Of a stretch of 64,000 bases of DNA, positions 26,709 through 34,765 are shown one piece after another. Origin of the DNA: Fibrisoma montanum (lineage in GTDB: Bacteria > Bacteroidota > Bacteroidia > Cytophagales > Spirosomataceae); contig NZ_QXED01000001.1 in the NCBI RefSeq assembly GCF_003583365.1, positions 1,293,107 through 1,357,106 on the forward strand. The letters run 5' to 3'. The notes beneath the pieces were generated by a model. It was not told the origin of the DNA. It made no database searches and saw only the letters and a list, made by a program, of their open reading frames with translations. Each line of letters begins with the position of its first letter. Within the stretch, counting starts at the first letter, position 1. Position numbers and translations under genes: made by a program.

Positions 26709-29700
26709 ATGAAACGTATCTACTACCTACTGCTGCTAACTGCCCTTTCGGTGACAGGCGTTTATGCGCAGGCTGTCCGAATTTCGGACAAGCCCGAGCA
26801 GTTTATGACCGATGTGCAGAAACTGATGGCTACGGGTGGTTCAGTGGGGGTTAAGGCCGGCACGGATTTGCAGGCTCTCTGGAGCGAGAACCGGCTGTCG
26901 CCCCAGCAGAAGGAGCGCGTGATGGTACTGAGCCGGAAGCTGAACCAGAAACGGCTACCGGCGGCTTCGCACTTCGCCCCGTTCTACGAATCGCTGTACC
27001 ACGCGCTGTATACCCAGCAACCCGCCGTTGCCGCGTCTGAAGTCGACAACCTCCTGACCATCGCCGAGAAGCTTTTCGACGCCGGCGATCCGAAAGCGTT
27101 TGCCCGGAGCCTGCAAACCACCCAGCGGTTTCTCGAACGGCGCGAATTCTACGCCAGCAACTACAACCGGCTCTACGCCCAGGGAGGGGCGTTTAGTTTT
27201 CGGTACGTTGAAGGTACCCTGCCTACCAGCACGACCGGAACCCCCACCGCTACCGACTCGCTGGCCCTGGTTAAAGCGGCTCAGGAGCGGTCGCGCTTTG
27301 ACGGCTGGGATGATCCGATTGCCGCCGATTCAGGGGCTCCCCGGGTCGCAGGCGCTATTTTCATTCCTCAGCGTCGGCCGATACCGACGGTAGCGGGGGC
27401 GGTCATTTCGGTCAAAGACGTATCGCTGGCCATGGTTGCCAACGGCGATTCGGCCGTACTGACCAACACCAGTGGCGATCTGCTGCTGAAAGACGGTGTA
27501 TTTGTCGGCAAAGGCGGCAAGTTCACGTGGGAGTCGGTAGGGCGCCCGGACATCTTCGTTACGTTCAGCGATTACGCCATGACGACGATGAGTCCTAAAC
27601 TCTCGGCCGACGACGTAACACTGACCTATGGCACAACGACAAAGCCGGTCAAAGGGGTTTTTGAATACGTCTGTAAGAAAAAAAGCGGCTCGGCAACGTA
27701 CCCTCGTTTCATGTCCTGGCAGAATGATGCTAAGATCCCCGGCCTAGGTACCGACGTTGACTATCAGGGCGGTCTGGCGCTGTCCGGCACGCAGATGGTC
27801 GGCTCGTCGGCCAGTGGGCAGCCGGCCGTCGTTACGGTCAAGTTCAAAGGCAAACCCGCCCTCAAAGCCCTCAGCCGTCGGTTTGATTTCAAAGATTCGA
27901 CCATTTCCGCACCCGTGGCCGCGTTCACAGGGTATATTGAAGGTGATTCCGTGACGCACCCGGCCGTGGAGTTCCGTTACGACAAAACCCAGCGAATTGC
28001 GTGGCTAAACCGGATCGACCGAACAAACTACGCCTACGTACCCTTTGCCGATACGTACCACAAATTCTACATCAATCCGGAAGTAGCCCGCTGGGACCTG
28101 CCCCGGCAGAAAGTCGATTTTTACCAGATCGGTGCCAAGCGCGAGGTACCGGTACGTTTCGAATCATTCGATTATTTCCACCCGCAGCGGTACTCCGACC
28201 TAACGCTCGATTACGGCTTTCACCCGCTTCAGATCGTTGCCAACTTTGTGTCGACGAAAAAGCAACAGACCTTCCTCGACGACGACATCACCCAGTTTGC
28301 CAAAAACATCAATCCGGTGGCGCTGCGCGGGGCGCTCAACCGCATGGTGATGGAGGGATACATTGACCGTGATCTGAAAACCAGTCAGATGCGCCTGAGC
28401 CGCAAGGGAGTGCTGTATGTGCTGGCCAACGTACGGCAGCGCGACTACGATAATTTCCAGGTACGGTCAACGTTTTCGTCGAACGACAGCATCAAAAACG
28501 CAACCATCAACCTCAACGACAGAATCCTGACCATCCGGGGGGTGGATGCGTTCACAATCTCCGACTCGCTGAAAATCTTCGGCGTTCCCTCCGACAAAAC
28601 TCTGCGCATCGGCAAGAACCGGGCCTTCACGCTGAATGGCCAGTTCAAAGCCGGAACCTTCCGCTACTCGGGATCGGGGCTAAAATTCGATTACGATAAG
28701 TTCTCGATGAACCTGAGTAAGATTGACTCCATTACGTTCCAGTCGCAGAAGGCCGTTGCGCAGGGAAAATCGGGTGAAGTAGGGGGCGACATCAAATACG
28801 AAACGCCGGGAACGGTCTTCTTCGGCAGCGCGGACAACAAATCAGGGCGTATTAAAGGCAAGAAAACCACCCAACGCCTGGTTGTACCCGAGGGGATTAC
28901 GGTCTACTTCAACCAGCCGATCCGGGGCAACCTGACCTACAACCCAAAGGTCTATTTCAAGACCCCTCCCATCGACAACGACAGCCTCGGCAACGGGGAT
29001 ATTGCGTTTGTCGGTACGTTCTATTCGGATGGTATGTTCCCGCCGTTTAAAGCGGAGCTAAAAACCATGCCCGACAATACCCTCGGGTTTGTGCATAAAG
29101 CGCCGGCGGCCGGCTATTCGCTCTACAACGGCAAGGCAAACGTGAAGTTCGCCGGTGACCTGGTTATGGATAAAAACGGCCTGCGGGCCGAGCAGGGTAA
29201 ACTGACTCACCTGACCACCACCCTCGACGCCCAGGGCATGCTGTTCATGACCGATTCGTTGCTGGCTTCGGGTGATAAAGGTGAAATCAAGGAAGGGCTC
29301 GTTGGCAAAACCTATTTCCCACAGGTACAATTCGCCAACTACAGCCTGAAGTGGCTGCCAAAGGTTGACAGCATGGTCATTATAACCCAAAAGAACAGCT
29401 TCAACTTCTACAACGCCACTACGAATCTGGAAGGTAATCTGGTGGTGCGGTCAACGGGCCTGTTTGGTCAGGGAACGCTGCGCCGGAAAGATTCGGAAGT
29501 TGTTTCGAGCAGCATCAAGTTCAATAAAGAGGGCTTCCTGGCCGATAACGCCAAGTTCAAAGTACTGTCGGACAAGGATGCGAACCGTCCCATGCTGCTC
29601 GGAAGTAACGTAGACGTTGATTTCAACCAGGCTAAGGGCCTTGTTGGGCTGGCCATCAATCAGCAAAAGCAGCAGAGCATCGACGATACGTTGGGGTCCA

Positions 29701-31577
29701 GCCTGGAGTTTCCGTTTGCCGCTTACAAAACCAGCATCAGCAAAGCGCAGTGGAATCTGAACGCCAAAACCATTGCCATGAAAGGCGATGTAAAAACGTC
29801 GACCTTCACGGCCACGGCCGAGGATCAGGAAGGGCTTACGTTCAATGGTGGAGCGGCTATCTACGATGTTGACAAAGCCACACTGAACATCAGCGGTGTT
29901 CCGTACATTACCTCCGCCGATGCCCGTATTTATCCGGATAAGGGTCTGGTGAGCATCAAGCGAAACGGCGAGATGATGGCGCTCAAAAACGCCCGGCTTG
30001 AACTCGATACCATCAGCCTGCACCACAAACTCAAGAACGGCAACATCCAGATTATTTCAAGAACGAAGTTTGCCGGCGATGCGTCTTACCTGTTCGCAAC
30101 GGCCAAAGGAGATACAGCTACCATCAAAATGGGCAGCTTCGACCTGAAAGAAGCGCCTGTACTGACCGCCGACAACAGTAAACAGGCCAGCCGTCGCCGA
30201 AACTCGCAGAAACCGCTGACTACGTACTTTACCGTTGCCCGGGCTGACGTGGAAGAAACCGACAACCTGCAATTGGCCCCGCAGATGCTCTTCAAAGGCA
30301 GCATTGTGATGCAGGCACCGGAAAAAGACGTTGCGCTGGATGGTGCCATCAAACCGGCGCTCAAGAAACGACCGGATCTGGTAGGCGACTGGATACCGTT
30401 CAAGGAAAAGGTTGTCGAACGGCTGGAGATTAAAGTGGATAAAAACCTTAAGAATGAGGGTGGCCAGCAGTTGACGGCCGGAATACACTTCCGGGGAGGC
30501 AGCGGGGGCCTGTATCCTACTTTCCTCTCGGCCAAGGAAGACCCGCGCGACGACGATATTTTCACGGCAACGGGCGTGATGCGCTACGACGACAAAGCCA
30601 AAGTATACCGGATTACGTCGACCACGGCGACAATAGTCGAAGAGACGGATTCGACCGCTACGGCTACCGACAGCACGGCCAGCGATGAGGAGGTGGCCGT
30701 TAATACCAACGTTTTCACCTTCAACGACGCCAAAGGCATCATGACGTTTAGCGGCAAGCTCAATCTGCTCAATGCCGCCCCGCGCGAGTTTCTGCTGGCA
30801 TCCGGCTCGGCCCGCGTGAACATCGACAGCATTCAGTACCGGATGAACACCTTGCTGGCGTTCACGTTCCCGGTACCGGAGCCGATTAATACGGTCATTG
30901 CGCAGAAAATTGTAGCCACCAATCAGGAGGAGAACAACGACGAAGCCGCCGACGATGACCTGAATCGGCTTTCCGATAAACTAACTCCGCTGATTGGCCA
31001 GCCGGCAGTCGACGCGTATCGACTCAAAGCCCAGAACCAGCACGTACCGCTCAGTCAGGCTTCGCCGAAACTGAACACGGCGCTGGTACTGGCCAATGCT
31101 AACCTGCGGTGGTCGGATAAATTCGGGGCTTTTTACAGCACCGGCCAGTTAGGCGTATCGAACATCGGCGCAACGGACGTCAATGCGAAGATGGACGGCT
31201 TTGTTGAGATCAGGAAGTCGGCTAATGGCGACGAAGCGAGTATGTATCTGGAAGCCTCACCCGACGTATGGGTTTTCTACGACTACAAACCCGGCAACGG
31301 GCCGGGCTCAATTGGTCAGCTGGCCATCATCACCTCGGAGCAAAGCATAAACGATCAATTGCTGGCGGGCTCAAAGAATAATAACAAGGCTGCCGTCGAA
31401 GTCGTAGCGGCTACTGTCGATGAAAAAACCACCTTCGTTGACCGCTACCTCGATCAGTATAAGACGAAAGCAAAACCTGCCCCCAAAGCGAAGGCAAAGC
31501 CCGGCGAGAAAACCCTGACGAAAGAAGAAAAGAAAAAAGAGAAGGAGAAAAAGGTGGAAGAGAAAGAAGGATTCTAA
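26709..31577 (+). CDS. Very large secreted protein of unknown function (1622 residues)
   Basis: The protein has a signal peptide (MKRIYYLLLLTALSVTGVYAQ). About residues 20-160 are helical (SPQQKERVMVLSRKLNQ, AFARSLQTTQRFLERREFY). The remaining 1400 residues are mainly beta-strand, with recurring short units such as GKGGKFTWESVGRPDIFVTF, GTFRYSGSGLKFDYDKFSM and NFYNATTNLEGNLVVRSTGL that look like an elongated beta-solenoid or stacked sheets. An internal helical part lies near VALRGALNRMVMEGYIDRDLKT. The C-terminal tail is strongly basic (KAKPAPKAKAKPGEK, KEEKKKEKEKK). No T9SS sorting domain or known enzyme motif is seen. I know of no characterised relative; it could bridge the periplasm or sit under the outer membrane, but that is speculative. 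Confidence 0.75.
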   Translation: MKRIYYLLLLTALSVTGVYAQAVRISDKPEQFMTDVQKLMATGGSVGVKAGTDLQALWSENRLSPQQKERVMVLSRKLNQKRLPAASHFAPFYESLYHALYTQQPAVAASEVDNLLTIAEKLFDAGDPKAFARSLQTTQRFLERREFYASNYNRLYAQGGAFSFRYVEGTLPTSTTGTPTATDSLALVKAAQERSRFDGWDDPIAADSGAPRVAGAIFIPQRRPIPTVAGAVISVKDVSLAMVANGDSAVLTNTSGDLLLKDGVFVGKGGKFTWESVGRPDIFVTFSDYAMTTMSPKLSADDVTLTYGTTTKPVKGVFEYVCKKKSGSATYPRFMSWQNDAKIPGLGTDVDYQGGLALSGTQMVGSSASGQPAVVTVKFKGKPALKALSRRFDFKDSTISAPVAAFTGYIEGDSVTHPAVEFRYDKTQRIAWLNRIDRTNYAYVPFADTYHKFYINPEVARWDLPRQKVDFYQIGAKREVPVRFESFDYFHPQRYSDLTLDYGFHPLQIVANFVSTKKQQTFLDDDITQFAKNINPVALRGALNRMVMEGYIDRDLKTSQMRLSRKGVLYVLANVRQRDYDNFQVRSTFSSNDSIKNATINLNDRILTIRGVDAFTISDSLKIFGVPSDKTLRIGKNRAFTLNGQFKAGTFRYSGSGLKFDYDKFSMNLSKIDSITFQSQKAVAQGKSGEVGGDIKYETPGTVFFGSADNKSGRIKGKKTTQRLVVPEGITVYFNQPIRGNLTYNPKVYFKTPPIDNDSLGNGDIAFVGTFYSDGMFPPFKAELKTMPDNTLGFVHKAPAAGYSLYNGKANVKFAGDLVMDKNGLRAEQGKLTHLTTTLDAQGMLFMTDSLLASGDKGEIKEGLVGKTYFPQVQFANYSLKWLPKVDSMVIITQKNSFNFYNATTNLEGNLVVRSTGLFGQGTLRRKDSEVVSSSIKFNKEGFLADNAKFKVLSDKDANRPMLLGSNVDVDFNQAKGLVGLAINQQKQQSIDDTLGSSLEFPFAAYKTSISKAQWNLNAKTIAMKGDVKTSTFTATAEDQEGLTFNGGAAIYDVDKATLNISGVPYITSADARIYPDKGLVSIKRNGEMMALKNARLELDTISLHHKLKNGNIQIISRTKFAGDASYLFATAKGDTATIKMGSFDLKEAPVLTADNSKQASRRRNSQKPLTTYFTVARADVEETDNLQLAPQMLFKGSIVMQAPEKDVALDGAIKPALKKRPDLVGDWIPFKEKVVERLEIKVDKNLKNEGGQQLTAGIHFRGGSGGLYPTFLSAKEDPRDDDIFTATGVMRYDDKAKVYRITSTTATIVEETDSTATATDSTASDEEVAVNTNVFTFNDAKGIMTFSGKLNLLNAAPREFLLASGSARVNIDSIQYRMNTLLAFTFPVPEPINTVIAQKIVATNQEENNDEAADDDLNRLSDKLTPLIGQPAVDAYRLKAQNQHVPLSQASPKLNTALVLANANLRWSDKFGAFYSTGQLGVSNIGATDVNAKMDGFVEIRKSANGDEASMYLEASPDVWVFYDYKPGNGPGSIGQLAIITSEQSINDQLLAGSKNNNKAAVEVVAATVDEKTTFVDRYLDQYKTKAKPAPKAKAKPGEKTLTKEEKKKEKEKKVEEKEGF

Positions 31578-31591
31578 CCTTTCGAGTTCTA

Positions 31592-31623
31592 ACAAAAAGC
31601 CCGGCCGACGCCGGGCTTTTTGT
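31592..31623 (+). terminator. Terminator after the 1622-residue protein gene
   Basis: A 14-base stem (ACAAAAAGCCCGGC with GCCGGGCTTTTTGT) surrounds CGAC. It lies 14 bases after the stop codon and carries a T run on the 3' side. Confidence 0.85.
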
Positions 31624-31702
31624 GTTTATGCGAATGCCGTTCTCCTTCAAAAAAATATCTATTTTTACTTTAGCCAATAATTAATAGTACCTTTTTTATT
31701 AA

Positions 31703-31720
31703 TTTAAATAACTGTTTAAA
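31703..31720. promoter_or_regulatory. Candidate TetR operator, site 1
   Basis: TTTAAA-TAACTG-TTTAAA lies upstream of the TetR gene. The same TTTAAA-N6-TTTAAA layout recurs at 32430-32447 before the acyl carrier protein gene. An 18-base two-fold site fits a TetR dimer. A TACTTTAG (-7-like) at 31666-31673 lies just upstream, so binding could block transcription. Confidence 0.45.
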
Positions 31721-31728
31721 AAAACCAT

Positions 31729-31769
31729 TCAAAAGTATTGCGTGTTAGACAGTGAACAAATACTTTTGA
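31729..31769. promoter_or_regulatory. Inverted repeat before the TetR start codon
   Basis: TCAAAAGTATT (31729-31739) and AATACTTTTGA (31759-31769) form a perfect 11-base inverted repeat with a 19-base spacer. The right arm ends 8 bases before the ATG chosen for the TetR gene. It could be a second operator or a leader hairpin. Confidence 0.45.
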
Positions 31770-31777
31770 TTCGTCAA

Positions 31778-32413
31778 ATGAAAAGAGACATGAATTGCCC
31801 CCCTTTCCAGAAAACAGAGGAGAAAATAAAGGAGGCTGCCAAGAAAGTATTCCTGGAGAAGGGGTTTGATGGTGCTACGTCACGTGACATTGCGGAAGCG
31901 GCCGGCATCAACATTGCACTGACTAATTACTATTTCCGGAGTAAAGAGAAGTTGTTTATGAACATCTTCGAAGATATGATTCACTTGTTCTTCGAAGGTT
32001 CGGTTCACATCCTCAACAAGCCGATCAGCCTCCGCGACAAGATTGTGGAGTTGATTGAGCATGACTTCGAACTGATGAAGAAGAACCCTAATCTGGTCAT
32101 CTTTATCATGAACGAAGTACATCGGAATCCGGAGCGGTTAGTAAAGGCAATTGGGTATGTAAAACAATTGCATCATACGCTATTCAAAATTCAGGTTCAG
32201 GAAGCGATTGATAAAGGTGAAATCCGTCCGGTCAATTCTCTGAACCTGATGACTATGATCGTAGCCAGTGTTCAGTTCCTGTTCATCAGCAAGCCGATGC
32301 ACATGCAGATCTGGCAAATGTCGGAAGCTGAGTTTGCCCGCTTTTCTGATGATCAGAAACAACTGATTATTGACATGGTCACCAGCTATCTGTTTGAACC
32401 TGTGAAAGCTTAA
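31778..32413 (+). CDS. TetR family transcriptional regulator
   Basis: The protein is 211 residues from ATG 31778. Its N-terminal helix-turn-helix is of TetR type: KIKEAAKKVFLEKGFDGATSR then DIAEAAGINIALTNYYFRSKEKLF. The C-terminal ligand and dimer domain (residues 70-205) is helical with no family-specific signature. A GTG at 31742 could start a longer form, but the inverted repeat at 31729-31769 would then lie in coding sequence. It is followed in the same direction by an acyl carrier protein gene whose upstream region has a matching TTTAAA-N6-TTTAAA site, so it probably controls itself and that gene. TetR proteins near acyl-carrier genes often sense acyl-CoA, which is only an analogy here. 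Confidence 0.88.
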   Translation: MKRDMNCPPFQKTEEKIKEAAKKVFLEKGFDGATSRDIAEAAGINIALTNYYFRSKEKLFMNIFEDMIHLFFEGSVHILNKPISLRDKIVELIEHDFELMKKNPNLVIFIMNEVHRNPERLVKAIGYVKQLHHTLFKIQVQEAIDKGEIRPVNSLNLMTMIVASVQFLFISKPMHMQIWQMSEAEFARFSDDQKQLIIDMVTSYLFEPVKA

Positions 32414-32429
32414 ATTTTTTTGTAATTAC

Positions 32430-32447
32430 TTTAAACAAACATTTAAA
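32430..32447. promoter_or_regulatory. Candidate TetR operator, site 2
   Basis: TTTAAA-CAAACA-TTTAAA lies between the TetR stop and the acyl carrier protein start (32498). It shares the half-sites and the spacing of the site at 31703-31720. The region is A+T-rich, which raises the chance of coincidence. Confidence 0.45.
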
Positions 32448-32497
32448 ATGATTGCTTACTTTTTAAAGCTTACCGGATAACATAACCTCTCCTCACG

Positions 32498-32746
32498 ATG
32501 ACACTTCAGCAAATTAACAGCCGCCTGCAGGAGATCCTTACAGGCATGGGCGTCAGCATAGCGTCGCTCTCTGATCAGGCTAATTTTGCCCGCGACCTCG
32601 GTCTTGACTCGTTGGACGTGACCGATCTATTAGTCAGGGTTGAGCACCAGTTCAGCATTCGGATTCCGGACGACGACTGGTGGAAACTGCAAACCATCGG
32701 TCAGTTAAAAGACTACTTACTCGGTGAAACGGCGTTCGACCTCTGA
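32498..32746 (+). CDS. Acyl carrier protein
   Basis: The 82-residue protein has the four-helix carrier fold with the phosphopantetheine attachment motif DLGLDSLDVTDLLVRVE; the carrier serine is residue 38. It continues as FSIRIPDDDWWKLQTIGQLKDYL, typical of the region after helix II. It is not the housekeeping fatty-acid ACP by context, since no fab genes adjoin; instead it sits between a TetR regulator and two small genes, the second of which is an ACP-like protein without the serine. Its acyl cargo and partner enzyme are unknown. Confidence 0.88.
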   Translation: MTLQQINSRLQEILTGMGVSIASLSDQANFARDLGLDSLDVTDLLVRVEHQFSIRIPDDDWWKLQTIGQLKDYLLGETAFDL

Positions 32747-32811
32747 TCGATGCGGCTTATGGACCGCTTTCCGGCTATCATTAGGCATTTAGACCGCCTG
32801 TCATAGTTCCG

Positions 32812-32843
32812 TTGATTATAGATAAAAGCAGGTATTAAATTTC
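32812..32843 (+). promoter_or_regulatory. Candidate promoter of the small helical protein gene
   Basis: TTG (32812-32814), 21 bases, then TAAATTTC (32836-32843), one mismatch from TAnnTTTG. It is 28 bases upstream of the next start codon and suggests the last two genes may have their own promoter. Confidence 0.4.
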
Positions 32844-32870
32844 GGTTCCTACCCCACTCTGCTACTCATC

Positions 32871-33302
32871 ATGATATCATCAATGAATTCCATTCCACTT
32901 TTATCAATCACCGCCTTGCTGGCCGATTATGATCAATGGCTGGCTTTCCTGAACACCTCCCAACACACGTCGCGCCGATACGAACGTCAGCTCACGCGGA
33001 TTGGGAAGCGCTATCCGTACCTGGCTTCGCTGAGCGACTACCTGCGTAGCTGCATGAGGCAACGTAGTCAGTTTTTTGGACGGCTGGCATCCATATTGTC
33101 TGAAAAGGCCGATAAGCTTCGAAGCGAACCAACCAACGACCTACTGGTTCAGCGGCTGACTCAGGCCCATCCTGTTATGCAACAACTAATTGACCAGATG
33201 AAACAAGCGTTTGCGGATCTTACCGAGTCGTACCATACGCTGCCCGTTCCGGTAGTTGCTGGTGGTACCTTATCGCGGATGCCGCCCATCAGCCTGCAGT
33301 AA
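32871..33302 (+). CDS. Small helical protein of unknown function
   Basis: The 143-residue protein has no recognisable family. It is rich in Leu, Arg and Gln and appears to be almost fully helical (LLADYDQWLAFLNTSQ, RYERQLTRIGKRYPYLASLS, PVMQQLIDQMKQAFADLTES), with a Pro-rich tail. There is no signal peptide or membrane segment. Its place between a true acyl carrier protein and a serine-less ACP-like protein suggests it may bind one of them. A second ATG is at codon 5. Confidence 0.6.
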   Translation: MISSMNSIPLLSITALLADYDQWLAFLNTSQHTSRRYERQLTRIGKRYPYLASLSDYLRSCMRQRSQFFGRLASILSEKADKLRSEPTNDLLVQRLTQAHPVMQQLIDQMKQAFADLTESYHTLPVPVVAGGTLSRMPPISLQ

Positions 33303-33327
33303 TATCAGCCATTCATAGCCACTTCCG

Positions 33328-33609
33328 ATGAATACATACCAACGTTTAAAAGAGCTTGTTCTGGCCCAGGGCATCGTAACGGCCTCGGCCATTCATCCAA
33401 ACGCTGATTTATCCCGCGATCTGACCTACACTCCCGGAGACGTAGCCGAACTCGTCCGCATGGCCGAACAGCGTTTCGGTGTGGAAATTAGCTTTGAAGA
33501 GTATACTACGTTTGAAACCGTTCGGGACATCGTGCACGTTCTTAACAACAAGCAAATTGAGCGCGATCTAACAGCCCCTTTTTCGGATTACTCATCCCTT
33601 GCTTTGTAA
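33328..33609 (+). CDS. ACP-like protein lacking the phosphopantetheine serine
   Basis: This 93-residue protein aligns without gaps to the acyl carrier protein at 32498 across the carrier core. RDLTYTPGDVAELVRMAEQRFGVEIS corresponds there to RDLGLDSLDVTDLLVRVEHQFSIRIP. The carrier Ser is replaced by Pro (residue 36), so it cannot be loaded by phosphopantetheinyl transferase. It is probably a structural or regulatory mimic of an ACP, or a docking partner. The gene starts 25 bases after the helical protein gene and ends before a long hairpin. I treat it as a real gene because the fold is preserved in full. Confidence 0.75.
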   Translation: MNTYQRLKELVLAQGIVTASAIHPNADLSRDLTYTPGDVAELVRMAEQRFGVEISFEEYTTFETVRDIVHVLNNKQIERDLTAPFSDYSSLAL

Positions 33610-33643
33610 GGGCGATACCCAGTCATTGATTCAGCTCACATCA

Positions 33644-33696
33644 AAAAGCTCCGAAGGAGCGGCCATATCAGTACGGGCCGCTCCTTCGGAGCTTTT
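33644..33696. terminator. Long perfect hairpin ending the ACP unit
   Basis: Arms of 21 bases (33644-33664 and 33676-33696) pair perfectly around an 11-base loop, with A and T runs at both outer ends. It serves the rightward ACP unit and the leftward PfkB kinase gene. Confidence 0.85.
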
Positions 33697-33746
33697 GTCG
33701 GCTTTAAACCAGGTAGCTATTGACAGACCATCGGGTTCTCTGCTGG

Positions 33747-34673
33747 TCAGACAACCTCTTCAAAACCGAACGCCGACAGCTTCACAAACTCGCTCACCCG
33801 AGCCTGAATGTCATCCTGCGTCAGATTCATGATCCGTTCGGCGCCAAATTTCTCAACGCAGAACGACGCCATTGCCGACCCGTAGATGATGCCCCGCTTC
33901 ATGTTGTCGAACGAAATGTTGTCGGTTTTTGCCAGGTAGCCGATAAAGCCACCGGCAAACGTATCGCCCGCACCGGTTGGGTCAAACACTTCTTCCAGCG
34001 GCAGCGCCGGCGCGAAGAAAATGCGGTCTTCATGGAACAGAAGAGCCCCGTGTTCGCCCTTCTTGATGATAACCGTCCTGGGGCCCATCGTCTGGATTTT
34101 GGCCGCAGCCCGTACCAGTGAGTATTCGCGAGTCAGTTGCCGGGATTCTTCATCGTTCACCACCAATACGTCTACCTGCTTAATCAACTCCGTCAGGTCG
34201 GGATACGCGATTTCGATCCAGAGGTTCATCGTATCCAGCACAATCAGCTTTGGGCGAGTACGTAACCGCTCGATCACCGTCCGCTGGATTGCGGGGGCCG
34301 TATTGCCCAGCATCAGATACTGGCAGTCCTGGTACGATTCGGGAATGATCGGGTCGAAGTTTTCCATCACGTTGAGCTGAACCTCCACCGTATCGCGGGT
34401 ATTCATGTCATTGTGATACTTCCCTGACCAGAAAAATGTCTTTTCGCCCTGCCGGATTTGCAGACCCTCGGTGTTTACCCCGTGCTGCTGCAGATCGTTA
34501 ATCATGCTCGGCGGAAAATCGTCGCCGACAACCGCAACCAGGTTATTTTGTCGTGTGAAATACGATGCCGACAGCGTGATGTACGTAGCGGCTCCGCCAA
34601 TAATTTTATCAGTTTTGCCGAATGGGGTTTCCAGCGCGTCGAACGCCACCGACCCGACGGTGAGTAAACTCAT
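33747..34673 (-). CDS. PfkB family carbohydrate/nucleoside kinase
   Basis: The 308-residue protein has both PfkB signatures: the N-terminal glycine-rich part (LLTVGSVAFDALETPFG, IIGGAATYITLSASYF) and the C-terminal catalytic motif DPTGAGDTFAGGFIGYL with the base Asp. It also has VVNDEESRQLT and VIIKKGEHGALLFHED near the nucleotide site. The family phosphorylates sugars or nucleosides in the cytoplasm; the exact acceptor cannot be told. No sugar-pathway neighbours help; the flanking genes are a GNAT-like protein and the ACP unit. Confidence 0.88.
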   Translation of the reverse strand: MSLLTVGSVAFDALETPFGKTDKIIGGAATYITLSASYFTRQNNLVAVVGDDFPPSMINDLQQHGVNTEGLQIRQGEKTFFWSGKYHNDMNTRDTVEVQLNVMENFDPIIPESYQDCQYLMLGNTAPAIQRTVIERLRTRPKLIVLDTMNLWIEIAYPDLTELIKQVDVLVVNDEESRQLTREYSLVRAAAKIQTMGPRTVIIKKGEHGALLFHEDRIFFAPALPLEEVFDPTGAGDTFAGGFIGYLAKTDNISFDNMKRGIIYGSAMASFCVEKFGAERIMNLTQDDIQARVSEFVKLSAFGFEEVV

Positions 34674-34765
34674 TGTCTGTGTTAATGTTGAAGCGGCAAA
34701 GATAGTTTGGCAGACCCAATATCATAACACTTGTTGCACCTTGCCTTCTATTCTCTGCCTCATCT

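Noticed and set aside
29451..30565. Leftward frames opposite the 1622-residue protein gene
   Set aside because: They arise from the codon bias of the real gene and have no signal, start context or motif.
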